Shown: positions 35,274-44,387 of the stretch, in pieces
How positions within the stretch are numbered: the first letter of the stretch is position 1
Layout of the letters: the number at the start of each line of letters is the position of its first letter
Source: Brasilonema sp. CT11
GTDB lineage: Bacteria; Cyanobacteriota; Cyanobacteriia; Cyanobacteriales; Nostocaceae
Assembly (NCBI RefSeq): GCF_017982655.1
Contig: NZ_JABXYX010000051.1
Location: 1 to 51,226 of the forward strand
Direction: 5' to 3'
DNA: 51,226 bases
The notes under the pieces: generated by a model
The model's database searches: none
Told to the model about the DNA's origin: nothing
The model's input: only the letters and a program-made list of their open reading frames with translations
Program-made: the position numbers and the translations under genes

Positions 35274-35299
35274 TGTTAGTCTGTTTCTAAAATATACAA

Positions 35300-37228
35300 T
35301 TAAGATTCAATCTCAGCTAATTCCATCCAACGTTCAGTCGCCTGATCAATTTCTTCCTTCAGGGTTTCCACCTGTTCATACAATTTTTGCACTTGAGAGT
35401 AGTTACCAGGAGGAACATTCGCCATTGCTTTTTCTGCTTCTGCTTTTTGGGTTTCCATCTGGGCAATTTTACCTTCCAACTGCTCAAATTCTCGCTTTTG
35501 CCAATTAGATAATCTACGCCGTTTTTTCGTTTCGGTTTCTTTGGGAGATGTTGTCTGTAACGTCTCTGGATTTTTTGGCTTTTCTTTAGTGTTACTTATC
35601 TGTTGCTGTTGCGCTTCTTCTGCGTGTTTATAATCCAGATAAACTGAATAATTTCCTGGGTATTGTCGGATTTTTCCGCCTTCTTCAAAGGCAAAAATCG
35701 TATCTACAGTGCGATCTAAAAAATAGCGATCGTGGGAAACAACTATCACACAACCCGAAAAATCTTCTAAATATTCTTCCAGTACAGCCAATGTCTGTAC
35801 ATCCAAATCATTCGTGGGTTCATCTAATATTAAAACATTTGGCGCACTCATCAGAACGCGCAACAGAAATAACCGCCGTTTTTCACCACCAGACAGTTTA
35901 TGAATTGGGGCATACTGTTGATTACCAGGAAACAGAAAACGCTCTAACATTTGGGAAGCAGTAATTCTTGTTCCATCGGCAATTTGGACAAATTCTCCTT
36001 CTTCTTTAATGTAATCAATCACTCGCTGATTCTCATTCAACGCTGACTGTAATTCTTCTGAATGCTGGTTAAAATAACCAATGTGAATTGTACCACCAAT
36101 TTCTACACTTCCTGAATCGGGATGAACACGTTCTGTGATCATATCTAGTAACGTAGACTTACCAGCGCCATTAGAACCGATAATACCAATACGGTCTTCT
36201 GGACTAAACTCGTAGGTAAAATCCTTAATTAACGTACGTCCGTCATAAGCTTTAAATGTATTATTGAGTTCAATAACTTTTTTGCCAATACGACGACTGG
36301 GTGTAGAAATATCAACTTTTCCCTGAGCTTGTTTAAACTCAGTTTCCTGCATACCGTGAACGCGTTCAATTCTCGCTTTTTGTTTCGTACTACGAGCTTT
36401 TGGTCCTCGTTTTAGCCATTCTAACTCACGCCGCAAAACACCTTGATGTTTGCGTTGACTACTAATAGCAGATTCTTCTGCTAAAGCTTTCTTTTCCAAG
36501 TAATACGAATAGTTACCTGTGTAAGTGTAAATGTCTCCTCGGTCGATTTCTATAATACGATTGGTTACCTTATCCAAAAAGTAGCGATCGTGAGTAATAA
36601 GAAAGAGTGCGCCACGATAGCGATTTAAATAACTTTGTAACCACTCAACAGAATTAGCATCGAGATGGTTTGTCGGTTCATCCATCAACAACAACTCTGG
36701 TTCTGACAGCAAGGCTGTAGCTAAAGCAATGCGCTTGCGATAACCACCAGATAAAGTCCCAACAACAGCATGAAAATCTGTAATTCCTAACTTTGAAAGA
36801 ATGATTTTAGCATTTGTTTCCAGTTCCCATGCACCAACTGAGTCCATACGCTGCATTACAGAAGAAAAACGCGCCATCAGTTGTTTATCTTCTGGTGTAT
36901 GAGCTAACTTATCAGAAATTTCTTCGTACTCACGCACCAATTCCATTTGTTCGCCGCTGTCAGCGAAAACCTGCTCTAAGACTGTGCGATTTTCATCTAA
37001 ATCTGGCTGCTGAGGCAAGTATACAATTTTAGCTCCTGAATTTGCTAAAACTTGACCACTGTCAATCGGTTCTAATCCGGCAATCATTTTTAATAAAGTT
37101 GATTTCCCAGAACCGTTAGTACCAATTAAGCCAACCTTATCAGTAGCATCCAAGCTAAAGCTAGCATCTTTCAATATTTCCTTGATACCAAAATCTTTTT
37201 TAACAGATTGTAGGGTGATAAGACTCAT
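35300..37228 (-). CDS. ABC-F family ATPase (Uup-like)
   Basis: A 642-residue soluble protein with two ABC ATPase domains and no membrane span. The first has Walker A GTNGSGKST (36-44), signature LSGGYRKRIALA and Walker B LLMDEPTNHLD. A linker rich in Arg/Lys (KRGPKARSTKQKARIERV) separates the domains. The second has GSNGAGKST, LSGGEKRRLFLL and LILDEPTNDLD. A C-terminal coiled coil (WQKREFEQLEGKIAQME...) is the mark of Uup, whose members act on ribosomes or on branched DNA. An antibiotic-resistance role is unlikely from this architecture. Followed 26 bases later by the TenA_E gene. Confidence 0.93.
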   Translation of the reverse strand: MSLITLQSVKKDFGIKEILKDASFSLDATDKVGLIGTNGSGKSTLLKMIAGLEPIDSGQVLANSGAKIVYLPQQPDLDENRTVLEQVFADSGEQMELVREYEEISDKLAHTPEDKQLMARFSSVMQRMDSVGAWELETNAKIILSKLGITDFHAVVGTLSGGYRKRIALATALLSEPELLLMDEPTNHLDANSVEWLQSYLNRYRGALFLITHDRYFLDKVTNRIIEIDRGDIYTYTGNYSYYLEKKALAEESAISSQRKHQGVLRRELEWLKRGPKARSTKQKARIERVHGMQETEFKQAQGKVDISTPSRRIGKKVIELNNTFKAYDGRTLIKDFTYEFSPEDRIGIIGSNGAGKSTLLDMITERVHPDSGSVEIGGTIHIGYFNQHSEELQSALNENQRVIDYIKEEGEFVQIADGTRITASQMLERFLFPGNQQYAPIHKLSGGEKRRLFLLRVLMSAPNVLILDEPTNDLDVQTLAVLEEYLEDFSGCVIVVSHDRYFLDRTVDTIFAFEEGGKIRQYPGNYSVYLDYKHAEEAQQQQISNTKEKPKNPETLQTTSPKETETKKRRRLSNWQKREFEQLEGKIAQMETQKAEAEKAMANVPPGNYSQVQKLYEQVETLKEEIDQATERWMELAEIES

Positions 37229-37374
37229 ATCAATTTAAGTTTTAGATTTGAACTGCAGACAGATACACCAGAAACGCAGATAATTATCTATTTTATCAGC
37301 GCCCGTATGCGTGTATCTGTAGTTACAATTTTAGAGCACGCTATGAGCAAAAGTAACCAATGTCTACCCTACTA

Positions 37375-37791
37375 TTAAACAAATAAATCAAGGGGTAAAT
37401 GCCCGTACATTTCGTTAATTCCACTTTGAGAGTAAGACTGGCAAGAGACTAATACACCCCGATGATGTCCTGAGTAAGAATCCAGATGGCATATACCATT
37501 TTTGCCGTTTAATTTAATGTAAACTGGACCTTCAATCTCAGGTAAATTGCTTGGTGGTTCATAACCAAAAGCATAGGAATATGTTTTCATCGCTAGTATT
37601 CCTTCTTCTGGTGTATCAGCACAAATACCTAATATTTGGTAATCAGAAATGTTAGCTAGCAAAACTAAAGCTTGACGAGTTAAGGTTTTTTCTGATGGCT
37701 TGAGGTTAGGAGGAATGTCTATACAGTTAAATTTATTGAGAATCTTTTTGGCGTCTTGAATAGTGAGATTACTCTGATTATTGCTTGACAT
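37375..37791 (-). CDS. DUF1824 family protein
   Basis: A 138-residue protein matching the cyanobacterial DUF1824 family. Recognisable parts are TIQDAKKILNKFNCI, LTRQALVLLANISDYQILGIC, the EGPVYIKLNGK strand and YSGHHRGVLVSCQS, ending HLPLDLF. Soluble and without known catalytic motifs. Function is unknown. Flanked by 147 bases to the ABC-F gene and 79 bases to the prohibitin-like gene, all on the minus strand. Confidence 0.88.
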   Translation of the reverse strand: MSSNNQSNLTIQDAKKILNKFNCIDIPPNLKPSEKTLTRQALVLLANISDYQILGICADTPEEGILAMKTYSYAFGYEPPSNLPEIEGPVYIKLNGKNGICHLDSYSGHHRGVLVSCQSYSQSGINEMYGHLPLDLFV

Positions 37792-37870
37792 AATTTTTTT
37801 ATTATTCCTTGATGTTCTCTATCTGCTTCTTAAGTAGGGTACACACCCTGATTCAGGGTGAAAATTGTGA

Positions 37871-38713
37871 TTAATCTTGCAAATTAGCGAAATTAAAGAG
37901 AAATGGTACACTACTTTTTGTATCACCACTCATAACGAGGACTTTTGGCATCTGAGCACCTCCACTCTTCCAAGATTCGATCGCTTCTTTTTGCAGAACC
38001 AACTGTCCACCTTGAGCTTTTAAAGTTTCAGCTAAAAGTCTTTGAGCTTCCGCTTTTCCCTTCGCACGGTTAATCTCTGCTTGAGCCTCTTGTTCAGCTT
38101 CTCGGGCTATATATACAGCTCTTTGTGCTCTTTGCTCTGCAATTTGTTTTTCTTCAACTGCTTTGGCAAATTCTGGAGAAAATGTTAAATCAACCACACT
38201 GGTATCTAACACAATTATTCCATATTTATCTAAGCGTTGCCCCAATGCTGCATCAAAGTCTTCTTTCAACTCATTTCTTTTTGTAATCGCCTCCTCAACT
38301 GTTCTTTTAGCAGCTGCGATTTTAAAAGATTCTTGAGTTTGGGGTGCAATAATTTTGTTGACAATATTTTCTAATGTTCCTTGTGTCCTTCTGATATCAA
38401 CAACTTGTGTGGAATCAATACGAAAGTTAATAGCAAATCTGGCAGATAGAGTTTGCAAATCCTTGGTTGAACTTTCTCCTGGAACCTCAAACTTTTGCAC
38501 AGTCAAATCATACACATCTACTTTGGAGATGAAGGGCGGTATAACGTGAATACCCTCGATTAATGCTCCATCTGTGGCTTTACCCAAGATACTAAGTACT
38601 CCTGCTTGCCCTGGATTTATAATAATAAAGGAATTAAAGCTAAAAATGACAAGTATTGCTGCCACAATTCCTGCGACTAAAGTTTGCCAATTCCCCAATG
38701 ACTGATTTTTCAA
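37871..38713 (-). CDS. Prohibitin-family (SPFH/band 7) membrane protein
   Basis: The predicted protein has 280 residues: one N-terminal membrane helix (LVAGIVAAILVIFSFNSFIII, ~13-33), then an SPFH/band-7 domain (NPGQAGVLSILG, VYDLTVQKFEVPGE, IAPQTQESFKIAAAKRTVEE), and a long C-terminal coiled coil (EKQIAEQRAQRAVYIAREAE). Prohibitins form ring-like membrane scaffolds that influence membrane proteases and domains. The start is uncertain: TTG 38713 has AAGGAG eight bases upstream and gives a normal prohibitin N-terminus. ATGs at 38824 or 38809 add 37 or 32 atypical residues and would almost abut the divergent ABC gene. Confidence 0.85.
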   Translation of the reverse strand: MKNQSLGNWQTLVAGIVAAILVIFSFNSFIIINPGQAGVLSILGKATDGALIEGIHVIPPFISKVDVYDLTVQKFEVPGESSTKDLQTLSARFAINFRIDSTQVVDIRRTQGTLENIVNKIIAPQTQESFKIAAAKRTVEEAITKRNELKEDFDAALGQRLDKYGIIVLDTSVVDLTFSPEFAKAVEEKQIAEQRAQRAVYIAREAEQEAQAEINRAKGKAEAQRLLAETLKAQGGQLVLQKEAIESWKSGGAQMPKVLVMSGDTKSSVPFLFNFANLQD

Positions 38714-38836
38714 CTCCTTATCTCCTTTGCATTTTAAGACAACTCTTGTTAATAGTGATACCTTACTGCCCACCTTTGTGAGACACTTGGTAGTTAATTG
38801 TGGTAACATTTTAGATTCACGCATCTACAAACAACT

Positions 38837-40672
38837 GTGGTTAAGGTATCCAAATCTCATCGGGCATCCAAAAGACAGACAAGCGCAGTAGGTGGTCGTC
38901 AGATATCGTCTTCAAGTCACCCCTTCATGCGGCTGTTAAATTACGGACACCAGTATCGTAAACGAATCTGGCTGGCGACGACTTGTACTATCTTGAATAA
39001 ACTTTTTGATTTAGCACCACCAGCGTTAATTGGCATCGCGGTGGATGTGGTCGCAAAGCAGCAAGATTCTATCATTGCTCAGTGGGGAGTGAAAGATGTT
39101 TTTGGGCAATTTTTTATTATTTCGTTCCTGACTGTGATCATCTGGATACTAGAATCGGTTTTTGAATACGCTTACGAAAGGCTTTGGCGTAATTTGGCAC
39201 AGGACATTCAGCATGATTTGCGTCTGGATGCTTATGAACATTTGCAAGAGTTAGAACTCGCATATTTTGAAGAACGCAGTACAGGTGGTTTGATGTCTAT
39301 TCTCAGTGATGATATCAACCAATTGGAACGTTTTTTAGATAGTGGGGCAAATGATATTCTCCAAGTTGTCACAACAGTTGTCATTATAGGTGGTGCTTTC
39401 TTTATTTTGGCTCCTAGTGTTGCCTGGATGGCAATATTGCCGATACCATTTATTCTTTGGGGTTCGTTTGCTTTTCAAAAATTACTCGCACCTCGCTATG
39501 CTGATGTCAGAGAAAAGGTTGGTCTTCTCAACTCGCGTCTTGTGAATAATTTGAGCGGTATTACTACTATTAAAAGTTTTACCTCCGAAGATTACGAAAT
39601 TTCACGTTTAACAAAAGAAAGTGAGGCATATCGCCGCAGTAACGCTAAAGCAATTAAACTTTCATCTGCATTTGTTCCCTTAATCCGAATGTTGATTTTG
39701 GTGAGTTTTACAGCATTATTGCTGTTTGGCGGAATTGCAGCAGCGAATGGCAAAATATCTGTCGGTACCTACAGTGTACTATTATTTCTCGTCCAGCGGT
39801 TACTCTGGCCTTTAACAAGATTAGGTGATACTTTTGACCAATATCAAAGAGCAATGGCTTCCACAAATCGAGTGATGAATTTGTTGGATACTCCTTTGGC
39901 TATTCATACAGGAGAGATCCATTTACCGACTGATACAGTACGCGGTGAAGTGGAGTTCAAAAATGTCACTTTTGCTTATAAAGATAGGTTACCAGTTGTG
40001 AAAAATCTATCTTTACAGGTTCCAGCAGGCAAAACAATCGCTATTGTCGGTTCTACTGGTTCTGGGAAAAGCACTTTGGTAAAACTTCTATTGCGATTGT
40101 ATGAAGTGCAATCAGGAACAATGACTCTTGATGGAATTGATATACAACAATTAGAACTACGGGATTTGCGCCGTTGTATTGGTTTGGTTAGTCAGGATGT
40201 TTTCTTATTTCACGGTAGTATAGCAGAAAATATTGCCTATGGCAGTTTTGATGCTTCAGATGATCAAATCATCACAGCCGCTAAAATCGCTGAAGCACAC
40301 GAATTTATTATGCAATTGCCTCAAGGATATGAGACGATTGTCGGCGAACGAGGACAAAAGTTATCTGGTGGACAACGACAGCGGATTGCTATTGCCCGTG
40401 CCATCTTAAAGAATCCACCAATTTTAATTTTAGATGAAGCGACATCAGCAGTGGATAATGAAACAGAGGCAGCAATCCAGCGCTCGCTGGAACATATTAC
40501 TGTCAATAGAACAACAATTGCGATCGCACACCGTCTTTCCACCATCCGCAATGCTTCACGCATCTATGTCATGGAATACGGACAATTTGTGGAATCGGGA
40601 ACTCATCAAGAACTACTGGACAAAAACGGAGTTTATGCGAGTCTGTGGCGCGTGCAGTCAGGTTTGAGGTAA
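38837..40672 (+). CDS. ABC exporter (fused permease and ATPase)
   Basis: A 611-residue half-transporter. The membrane domain covers ~45-330, with spans such as [24 protein letters not shown] and [11 protein letters not shown]. The nucleotide-binding domain has Walker [10 protein letters not shown] (~405-413), signature [15 protein letters not shown], Walker [13 protein letters not shown] and the switch AHRLSTI. It should act as a dimer exporting lipids, peptides or drugs; the substrate is unknown. The GTG at 38837 is used, and Met-31 (38927) is possible. The ~40 residues before the first span are basic and serine-rich. The divergent prohibitin-like gene shares the upstream DNA. Confidence 0.92.
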   Translation: MVKVSKSHRASKRQTSAVGGRQISSSSHPFMRLLNYGHQYRKRIWLATTCTILNKLFDLAPPALIGIAVDVVAKQQDSIIAQWGVKDVFGQFFIISFLTVIIWILESVFEYAYERLWRNLAQDIQHDLRLDAYEHLQELELAYFEERSTGGLMSILSDDINQLERFLDSGANDILQVVTTVVIIGGAFFILAPSVAWMAILPIPFILWGSFAFQKLLAPRYADVREKVGLLNSRLVNNLSGITTIKSFTSEDYEISRLTKESEAYRRSNAKAIKLSSAFVPLIRMLILVSFTALLLFGGIAAANGKISVGTYSVLLFLVQRLLWPLTRLGDTFDQYQRAMASTNRVMNLLDTPLAIHTGEIHLPTDTVRGEVEFKNVTFAYKDRLPVVKNLSLQVPAGKTIAIVGSTGSGKSTLVKLLLRLYEVQSGTMTLDGIDIQQLELRDLRRCIGLVSQDVFLFHGSIAENIAYGSFDASDDQIITAAKIAEAHEFIMQLPQGYETIVGERGQKLSGGQRQRIAIARAILKNPPILILDEATSAVDNETEAAIQRSLEHITVNRTTIAIAHRLSTIRNASRIYVMEYGQFVESGTHQELLDKNGVYASLWRVQSGLR

Positions 40673-40714
40673 ACTTTTCAAAAATCCAAAATATATCCAA
40701 AATATAAAATTACT

Positions 40715-41158
40715 ATGATGTTTGCTTCCACCCAATCTCAATCACCAAACGACGAGTGGCGTCGCCAGTTAAATAGATTCGTCAAAGAAAATCAACAGGA
40801 ATTAGCAGCACTGTCTTGGGGTTTGTGGTTAGAAAATGGTGACGGCAAGGGTACGATTGGTATTGATTTGCAACCAACACCACACTTTGTTTATTGTCCC
40901 AAAGAAGCCATAGAACAATTCAATACCACAGTTGAGAACAGACTTCAGGAAATTTTAGGGATTGTGAAGCACCATAAACCAGAAGTAGAAGTTCTCATGC
41001 TCGCAATTGCTAAAGACCAAGTCAAGTTAATTTATTTTGAACCAGAACCTGCACCACCAAGTTGTTATGAACGAGTTGGTAAAGACGTAGATACTTTATT
41101 AGAACATTTGGAACAGCTCTTGAGCAAGCAGTTCAACGCTGAACAATCAGCCCAGTAA
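40715..41158 (+). CDS. Conserved cyanobacterial protein, possible carboxysome chaperone CcmS
   Basis: A 147-residue soluble protein conserved in cyanobacteria: WRRQLNRFVKENQQELAALSWGLWLENG, then GTIGIDLQPTPHFVYCP, EVEVLMLAIAKDQVKLIYFEPEPAPP and a helical LLEHLEQLLSKQF end (each a separate segment). This pattern matches, from memory, proteins recently named CcmS, an assembly chaperone of the beta-carboxysome scaffold. The match could not be checked here and the symbol is therefore withheld. No carboxysome shell gene is in the window. The sbtA/sbtB pair at 45.9 kb is the only other carbon-concentrating gene set. It is 42 bp downstream of the ABC exporter and may be co-transcribed. Confidence 0.75.
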   Translation: MMFASTQSQSPNDEWRRQLNRFVKENQQELAALSWGLWLENGDGKGTIGIDLQPTPHFVYCPKEAIEQFNTTVENRLQEILGIVKHHKPEVEVLMLAIAKDQVKLIYFEPEPAPPSCYERVGKDVDTLLEHLEQLLSKQFNAEQSAQ

Positions 41159-41247
41159 TTAAATTACAACATTGGAAAAAATCAAGGTCAGAAAAACGCT
41201 ACTATATGGAAAAATTCCATTCTTATTTGTAGTAACTGGAACCCAGT

Positions 41248-41928
41248 ATGGATGGAGCACACATGAATCGGCTAATCGAGAGTGTCCACCAAGACCTACT
41301 TCCTCGGTTCCAAATTGAAAGCGTAGATCCCCACGACCCAGTCAAAGTCCGCCATATGCCCAAACCCTGGCAACTTCTTGGGGCGGGGAACTACGCGGCA
41401 GTGGTTTATCACCCAGACTACCCTGAGTTTGTTGTAAAAATTTATGCACCCGGACGCCCCGGTTTTTCTGAGGAGGTAGAGGTCTACCGCCGGCTGGGTT
41501 CCCATCCTGCTTTCTCTGAGTGTCTGTATGCCAATGATGGCTTTTTAATCTTAAAGCGGTTGTATGGAGTGACTCTCTACGACTGTATGCAGCGTGGTTT
41601 ACAGATACCAAAGCAGGTGATACTCGACATTGACCAAGCCCTAGATTATGCCCGTAAGCGCGGTCTCCACCCCCATGATGTCCACGGACGCAATGTGATG
41701 ATGTACAAAGGTAGGGGACTAGTTGTGGACATCTCGGACTTTCTGCATGAGGAGGCTTGCTCAAAGTGGGATGACCTGAAAAAGGGATACTACTGGCTGT
41801 ACCGCCCCTTCCTCTCCCCACTTCGGATACGGATACCCTATTTTGTCTTGGATGTTGTTCGCAGGAGTTATCGCTTCTTGCTCCGCTTAGTTTCACGCCT
41901 AAAGCAACTCAAAAGCGGACGCTTTTAG
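41248..41928 (+). CDS. Small protein-kinase-like protein
   Basis: A 226-residue compact kinase fold. The glycine-rich loop is GAGNYAAVV (45-53), and the ATP-binding lysine K64 lies in FVVKIYAPG. The catalytic loop is HPHDVHGRNVMM with D144 and N149, and the metal aspartate is D161 in VVDISDF. The C-lobe is much shorter than in Hanks kinases, so it resembles RIO/Kdo-kinase-type small kinases. The Arg-rich helical end (RRSYRFLLRLVSRLKQL) may bind membrane or nucleic acid. Substrate unknown. ATG 41263, with GGAG upstream, is an alternative start. Long open frames on the opposite strand are shadows of this gene. Confidence 0.82.
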   Translation: MDGAHMNRLIESVHQDLLPRFQIESVDPHDPVKVRHMPKPWQLLGAGNYAAVVYHPDYPEFVVKIYAPGRPGFSEEVEVYRRLGSHPAFSECLYANDGFLILKRLYGVTLYDCMQRGLQIPKQVILDIDQALDYARKRGLHPHDVHGRNVMMYKGRGLVVDISDFLHEEACSKWDDLKKGYYWLYRPFLSPLRIRIPYFVLDVVRRSYRFLLRLVSRLKQLKSGRF

Positions 41929-42490
41929 CGGTACTAGTAATTTGCCAATCCAAAAATGCGCTTGTGAGAACCCTTGAAAGGAGAAAGGTTAAAGGGAAAG
42001 GGATTAAAAAATTTTTCCCCTTCGCCCCTAATCCCCAACGCCAGTCGCTTCAAGTCGGGAAACCTGCCCACGGCGCTGGCTCCTCCGTGGGCACCCCACC
42101 ATCCCCTTTTCCTCTTATCCTTTACCCCGCAGGCGTTCCCTTGGCGAACTACTAAAAGCAAAAGGAAGAGTAATTATAACTAGTAAAGTGTGATATATAA
42201 AACCTACATTTATAAAAGTGCCGCTATGATTAATGAGTTTGTACAGTAGCAAAAATAACTTTTTTTCCGAAGAAGTTATATGCAATTGCACAGGCTATGC
42301 AGATCGAATAGCAATCGCTATTTATACAAAAGCAATAATTGGCACTTATTACCTACTAGCTACGTCAACTATCTTGCTGTGCTAAATCTGCTTTGGTTTT
42401 TCTGATGCAGTTATTTCATGCACAGCTTTTACTGAGGGACTACCAATTCATGAATTTTTTTAAGAAGCACAAAAACTTGTAGACTGGATC
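41929..42490. other. Intergenic region with mosaic dispersed repeats
   Basis: About 560 bases without a gene. About 41965-42140 is a mosaic repeat with aaaggagaaaggttaaaggg runs, then gcttcaagtcgggaaacctgccc (written in two overlapping parts in other copies, compare 6838-6865), and ggctcctccgtgggc. Open frames through it on both strands are repeat-derived. About 42170-42490 is AT-rich and should contain the promoter of the glycoside-hydrolase-like gene; no clear signal was seen. Confidence 0.6.
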
Positions 42491-43846
42491 ATGAGTATAC
42501 TGTATCACAAAAGTTACCAGTGGTGTGAGGTAGCTAATGTATTCAAGCATATGAAATTGCGTTTGATTCCTCAAGCTTGGTGGCGAATTTACAGATTGCA
42601 ACGTCATAGAGGACGAGTGCTCAAGCGTCTTTTGCCATTGTTCTTTTTGGTATCATTTTTTACGGTACTACTAGTAAACAGCCTTACCCCTGCGATCGCC
42701 CAAGAAGCAGCTCCCTCTGAAATCATCCCGCAGCCACCCCGTCAAGAAATTCGTGGGGTTTGGATGACTAATAACGATTTTGACACCCTCAGGAATCGTG
42801 CCAAGGTACAGGATGCAGTGAATCAATTGAGACGGCTGAACTTCAACACGATTTATCCTGTGGTGTGGAATTCTGGATATGTGATGTATCCCAGCGTGAT
42901 CGCAAAAGGTGCAGGTATTCAGCCCTTTGTCTTACGAGGCTCAGATGGACATGATATTCTTGCAGATCTGATTGCCCAAGCACATCGTCAAAACTTGCTC
43001 GCAATTCCTTGGTTTGAGTTTGGCTTCATGGCTCCCCCAACGTCAGAACTGGCGTTGAATCATCCGGATTGGCTCACACAAAAACGGGATGGTAGCGAAA
43101 CTTCGATTAGTGCAGCTGGTGAAGTTGCGTGGCTTAATCCCTTCCATCCAAAAGTGCAACAGTTTATTACCGGTCTCGTGCTGGAAATTGTCACTCAATA
43201 TGATGTTGATGGCATTCAGTTTGACGATCATATGAGTTTGCCGTACGAATTTGGCTACGATAAATACACAGTTGCATTGTATAGTCAGGAAACTACAAAC
43301 AATCCCCCAGCTAATGCCCAAGATGCGGCATGGATGCGCTGGCGAGCAGATAAAATCACGGCGTTTATGGTACAACTCAATCAAGCTGTCAAAGCAAGAA
43401 AACCCAATGTGATTTTCTCTGTTTCCCCCAATTATTACGACTTTGCTTATAAGTTTCAACTACAAGATTGGCTCAGCTGGGTGCAGCAAAATATAGTCGA
43501 TGAGCTGATTGTGCAAGTTTATCGTCCCAACCTTGCGAGTTTTACCACAACAATTTCTCGTCCAGAAATTCAACAAGTGCAGCAAATCATTCCAACTGGA
43601 ATTGGTATTATGGCAGGATCCCAAAAGAGCTCAGTATCAATGCAGCAAATTTCTTCCCAGGTACGGGCTGCCCAAGAACGTGGTTTGGGTGTGGCTTTCT
43701 TCTACTACCAAAGCCTCTGGAACTCTGCCCCAGAACCTGCCAAACAGCGACAGGCTACATTTCAAACTCTTTTTTGGACTCCCGCACTCCGCACTAGAGC
43801 CAGAATTGAATTACCTTTAAGCACAACACGTGCACAAGAACCGTAG
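42491..43846 (+). CDS. Secreted glycoside-hydrolase-like protein (GHL10/DUF187)
   Basis: A 451-residue protein. A long basic N-terminus is followed by a hydrophobic signal or anchor (LLPLFFLVSFFTVLLVNSL) ending PAIAQ (~72). The mature part is a TIM-barrel of the GHL10 family: EIRGVWMTNNDFDTL, NFNTIYPVVWNSG, IPWFEFGFM, DVDGIQFDDHMSLPYEFG and FSVSPNYYD. The acidic residues in QFDDH and the PWFEFG segment are candidate catalytic sites. It is thought to act on cell-envelope or extracellular polysaccharide. An alternative start is Met-21 (42551), which gives a more usual signal-peptide length. A strong hairpin follows the gene. Confidence 0.87.
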   Translation: MSILYHKSYQWCEVANVFKHMKLRLIPQAWWRIYRLQRHRGRVLKRLLPLFFLVSFFTVLLVNSLTPAIAQEAAPSEIIPQPPRQEIRGVWMTNNDFDTLRNRAKVQDAVNQLRRLNFNTIYPVVWNSGYVMYPSVIAKGAGIQPFVLRGSDGHDILADLIAQAHRQNLLAIPWFEFGFMAPPTSELALNHPDWLTQKRDGSETSISAAGEVAWLNPFHPKVQQFITGLVLEIVTQYDVDGIQFDDHMSLPYEFGYDKYTVALYSQETTNNPPANAQDAAWMRWRADKITAFMVQLNQAVKARKPNVIFSVSPNYYDFAYKFQLQDWLSWVQQNIVDELIVQVYRPNLASFTTTISRPEIQQVQQIIPTGIGIMAGSQKSSVSMQQISSQVRAAQERGLGVAFFYYQSLWNSAPEPAKQRQATFQTLFWTPALRTRARIELPLSTTRAQEP

Positions 43847-43886
43847 CAATCCTAAATCATAAGCCTTGCAGGCACGCTGTACGCTC

Positions 43887-43943
43887 CGTGCATGCTCAGA
43901 TTCCCGACTCCTTTAAAAGTAGTCGGGAATCTGAGCATGCACG
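43887..43943. repeat. Perfect 23-bp inverted repeat (strong hairpin)
   Basis: The arms 43887-43909 and 43921-43943 are perfect reverse complements (cgtgcatgctcagattcccg paired with cgggaatctgagcatgcacg within the full arms). They enclose an 11-base A/T-rich loop. It starts 41 bases after the stop of the glycoside-hydrolase-like gene. There is no T-run after the stem, so it may be a terminator by strength of stem or a palindromic mobile repeat. Confidence 0.95.
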
Positions 43944-44077
43944 ATTTTCACAACTCAAATAGGACAGCTATAGGATTAGTATTTGATTTTTACGAAGTTA
44001 GGTACACTTTTATTGCTTCTTAAGCGTTCCCTGTTAAGCGTTCCCTACCTCGACGAGTCAATTCAGAAATCAAACTG

Positions 44078-44386
44078 GATTCCTATATATTTGATAGAAT
44101 GTGTAAAAGTTAGAGATTAGCAACAGGTTAAAAAGCAGTTTTGACTCTTAAACTAAAATGTGTTGGGCGTTGAATTACAGTTACGTTTTTTCCTCAAAAC
44201 GATGCTGTTAGACAGATATTTCCCTCCGTATTATCTCGTATTTTTTAATAAATTAAATATGATTCTTATATATTTGATAAAATGTGTAAAAGTTAGAGAT
44301 TAGCAACAGGTTAAAAAGCAATTTTGACTAGTAAAATAAAATGTGTTAGGCGTTGAATTACAGTTACGTTTTTTCCTCAAAAGGAT
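44078..44386 (+). repeat. 126-bp direct repeat (two copies, 183 bp apart) upstream of a glycosyltransferase
   Basis: Copy 1 covers 44078-44203 and copy 2 covers 44261-44386. They align without gaps and with only about ten mismatches. Both contain tgtaaaagttagagattagc and ttttttcctcaaaa. Copy 2 ends two bases before the ATG of the GT2 gene, so the repeat is a duplicated leader/promoter region. Confidence 0.92.
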
Positions 44387-44387
44387 C

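Larger units (their letters stand above)
43847..44387. other. Intergenic region with hairpin, short repeats and duplicated leader
   Basis: About 540 bases without a protein gene. In order it holds the 23-bp inverted repeat, a short gttccctgttaagcgttccct repeat (~44022-44048) and the two 126-bp direct repeats. Between the two repeats (44204-44260) an AT-rich stretch shows no feature. Confidence 0.65.

Noticed and set aside
35274-37374. TPP riboswitch near the TenA_E-like gene
   Set aside because: The gene follows another coding region after 26 bases, and no THI-box-like sequence was recognised upstream of the two-gene unit.
41342-41896. 184-codon open frame on the minus strand
   Set aside because: It lies wholly antisense to the kinase-like gene, which has clear catalytic motifs; the antisense product is Arg/His/Pro/Ser-rich with no family resemblance.
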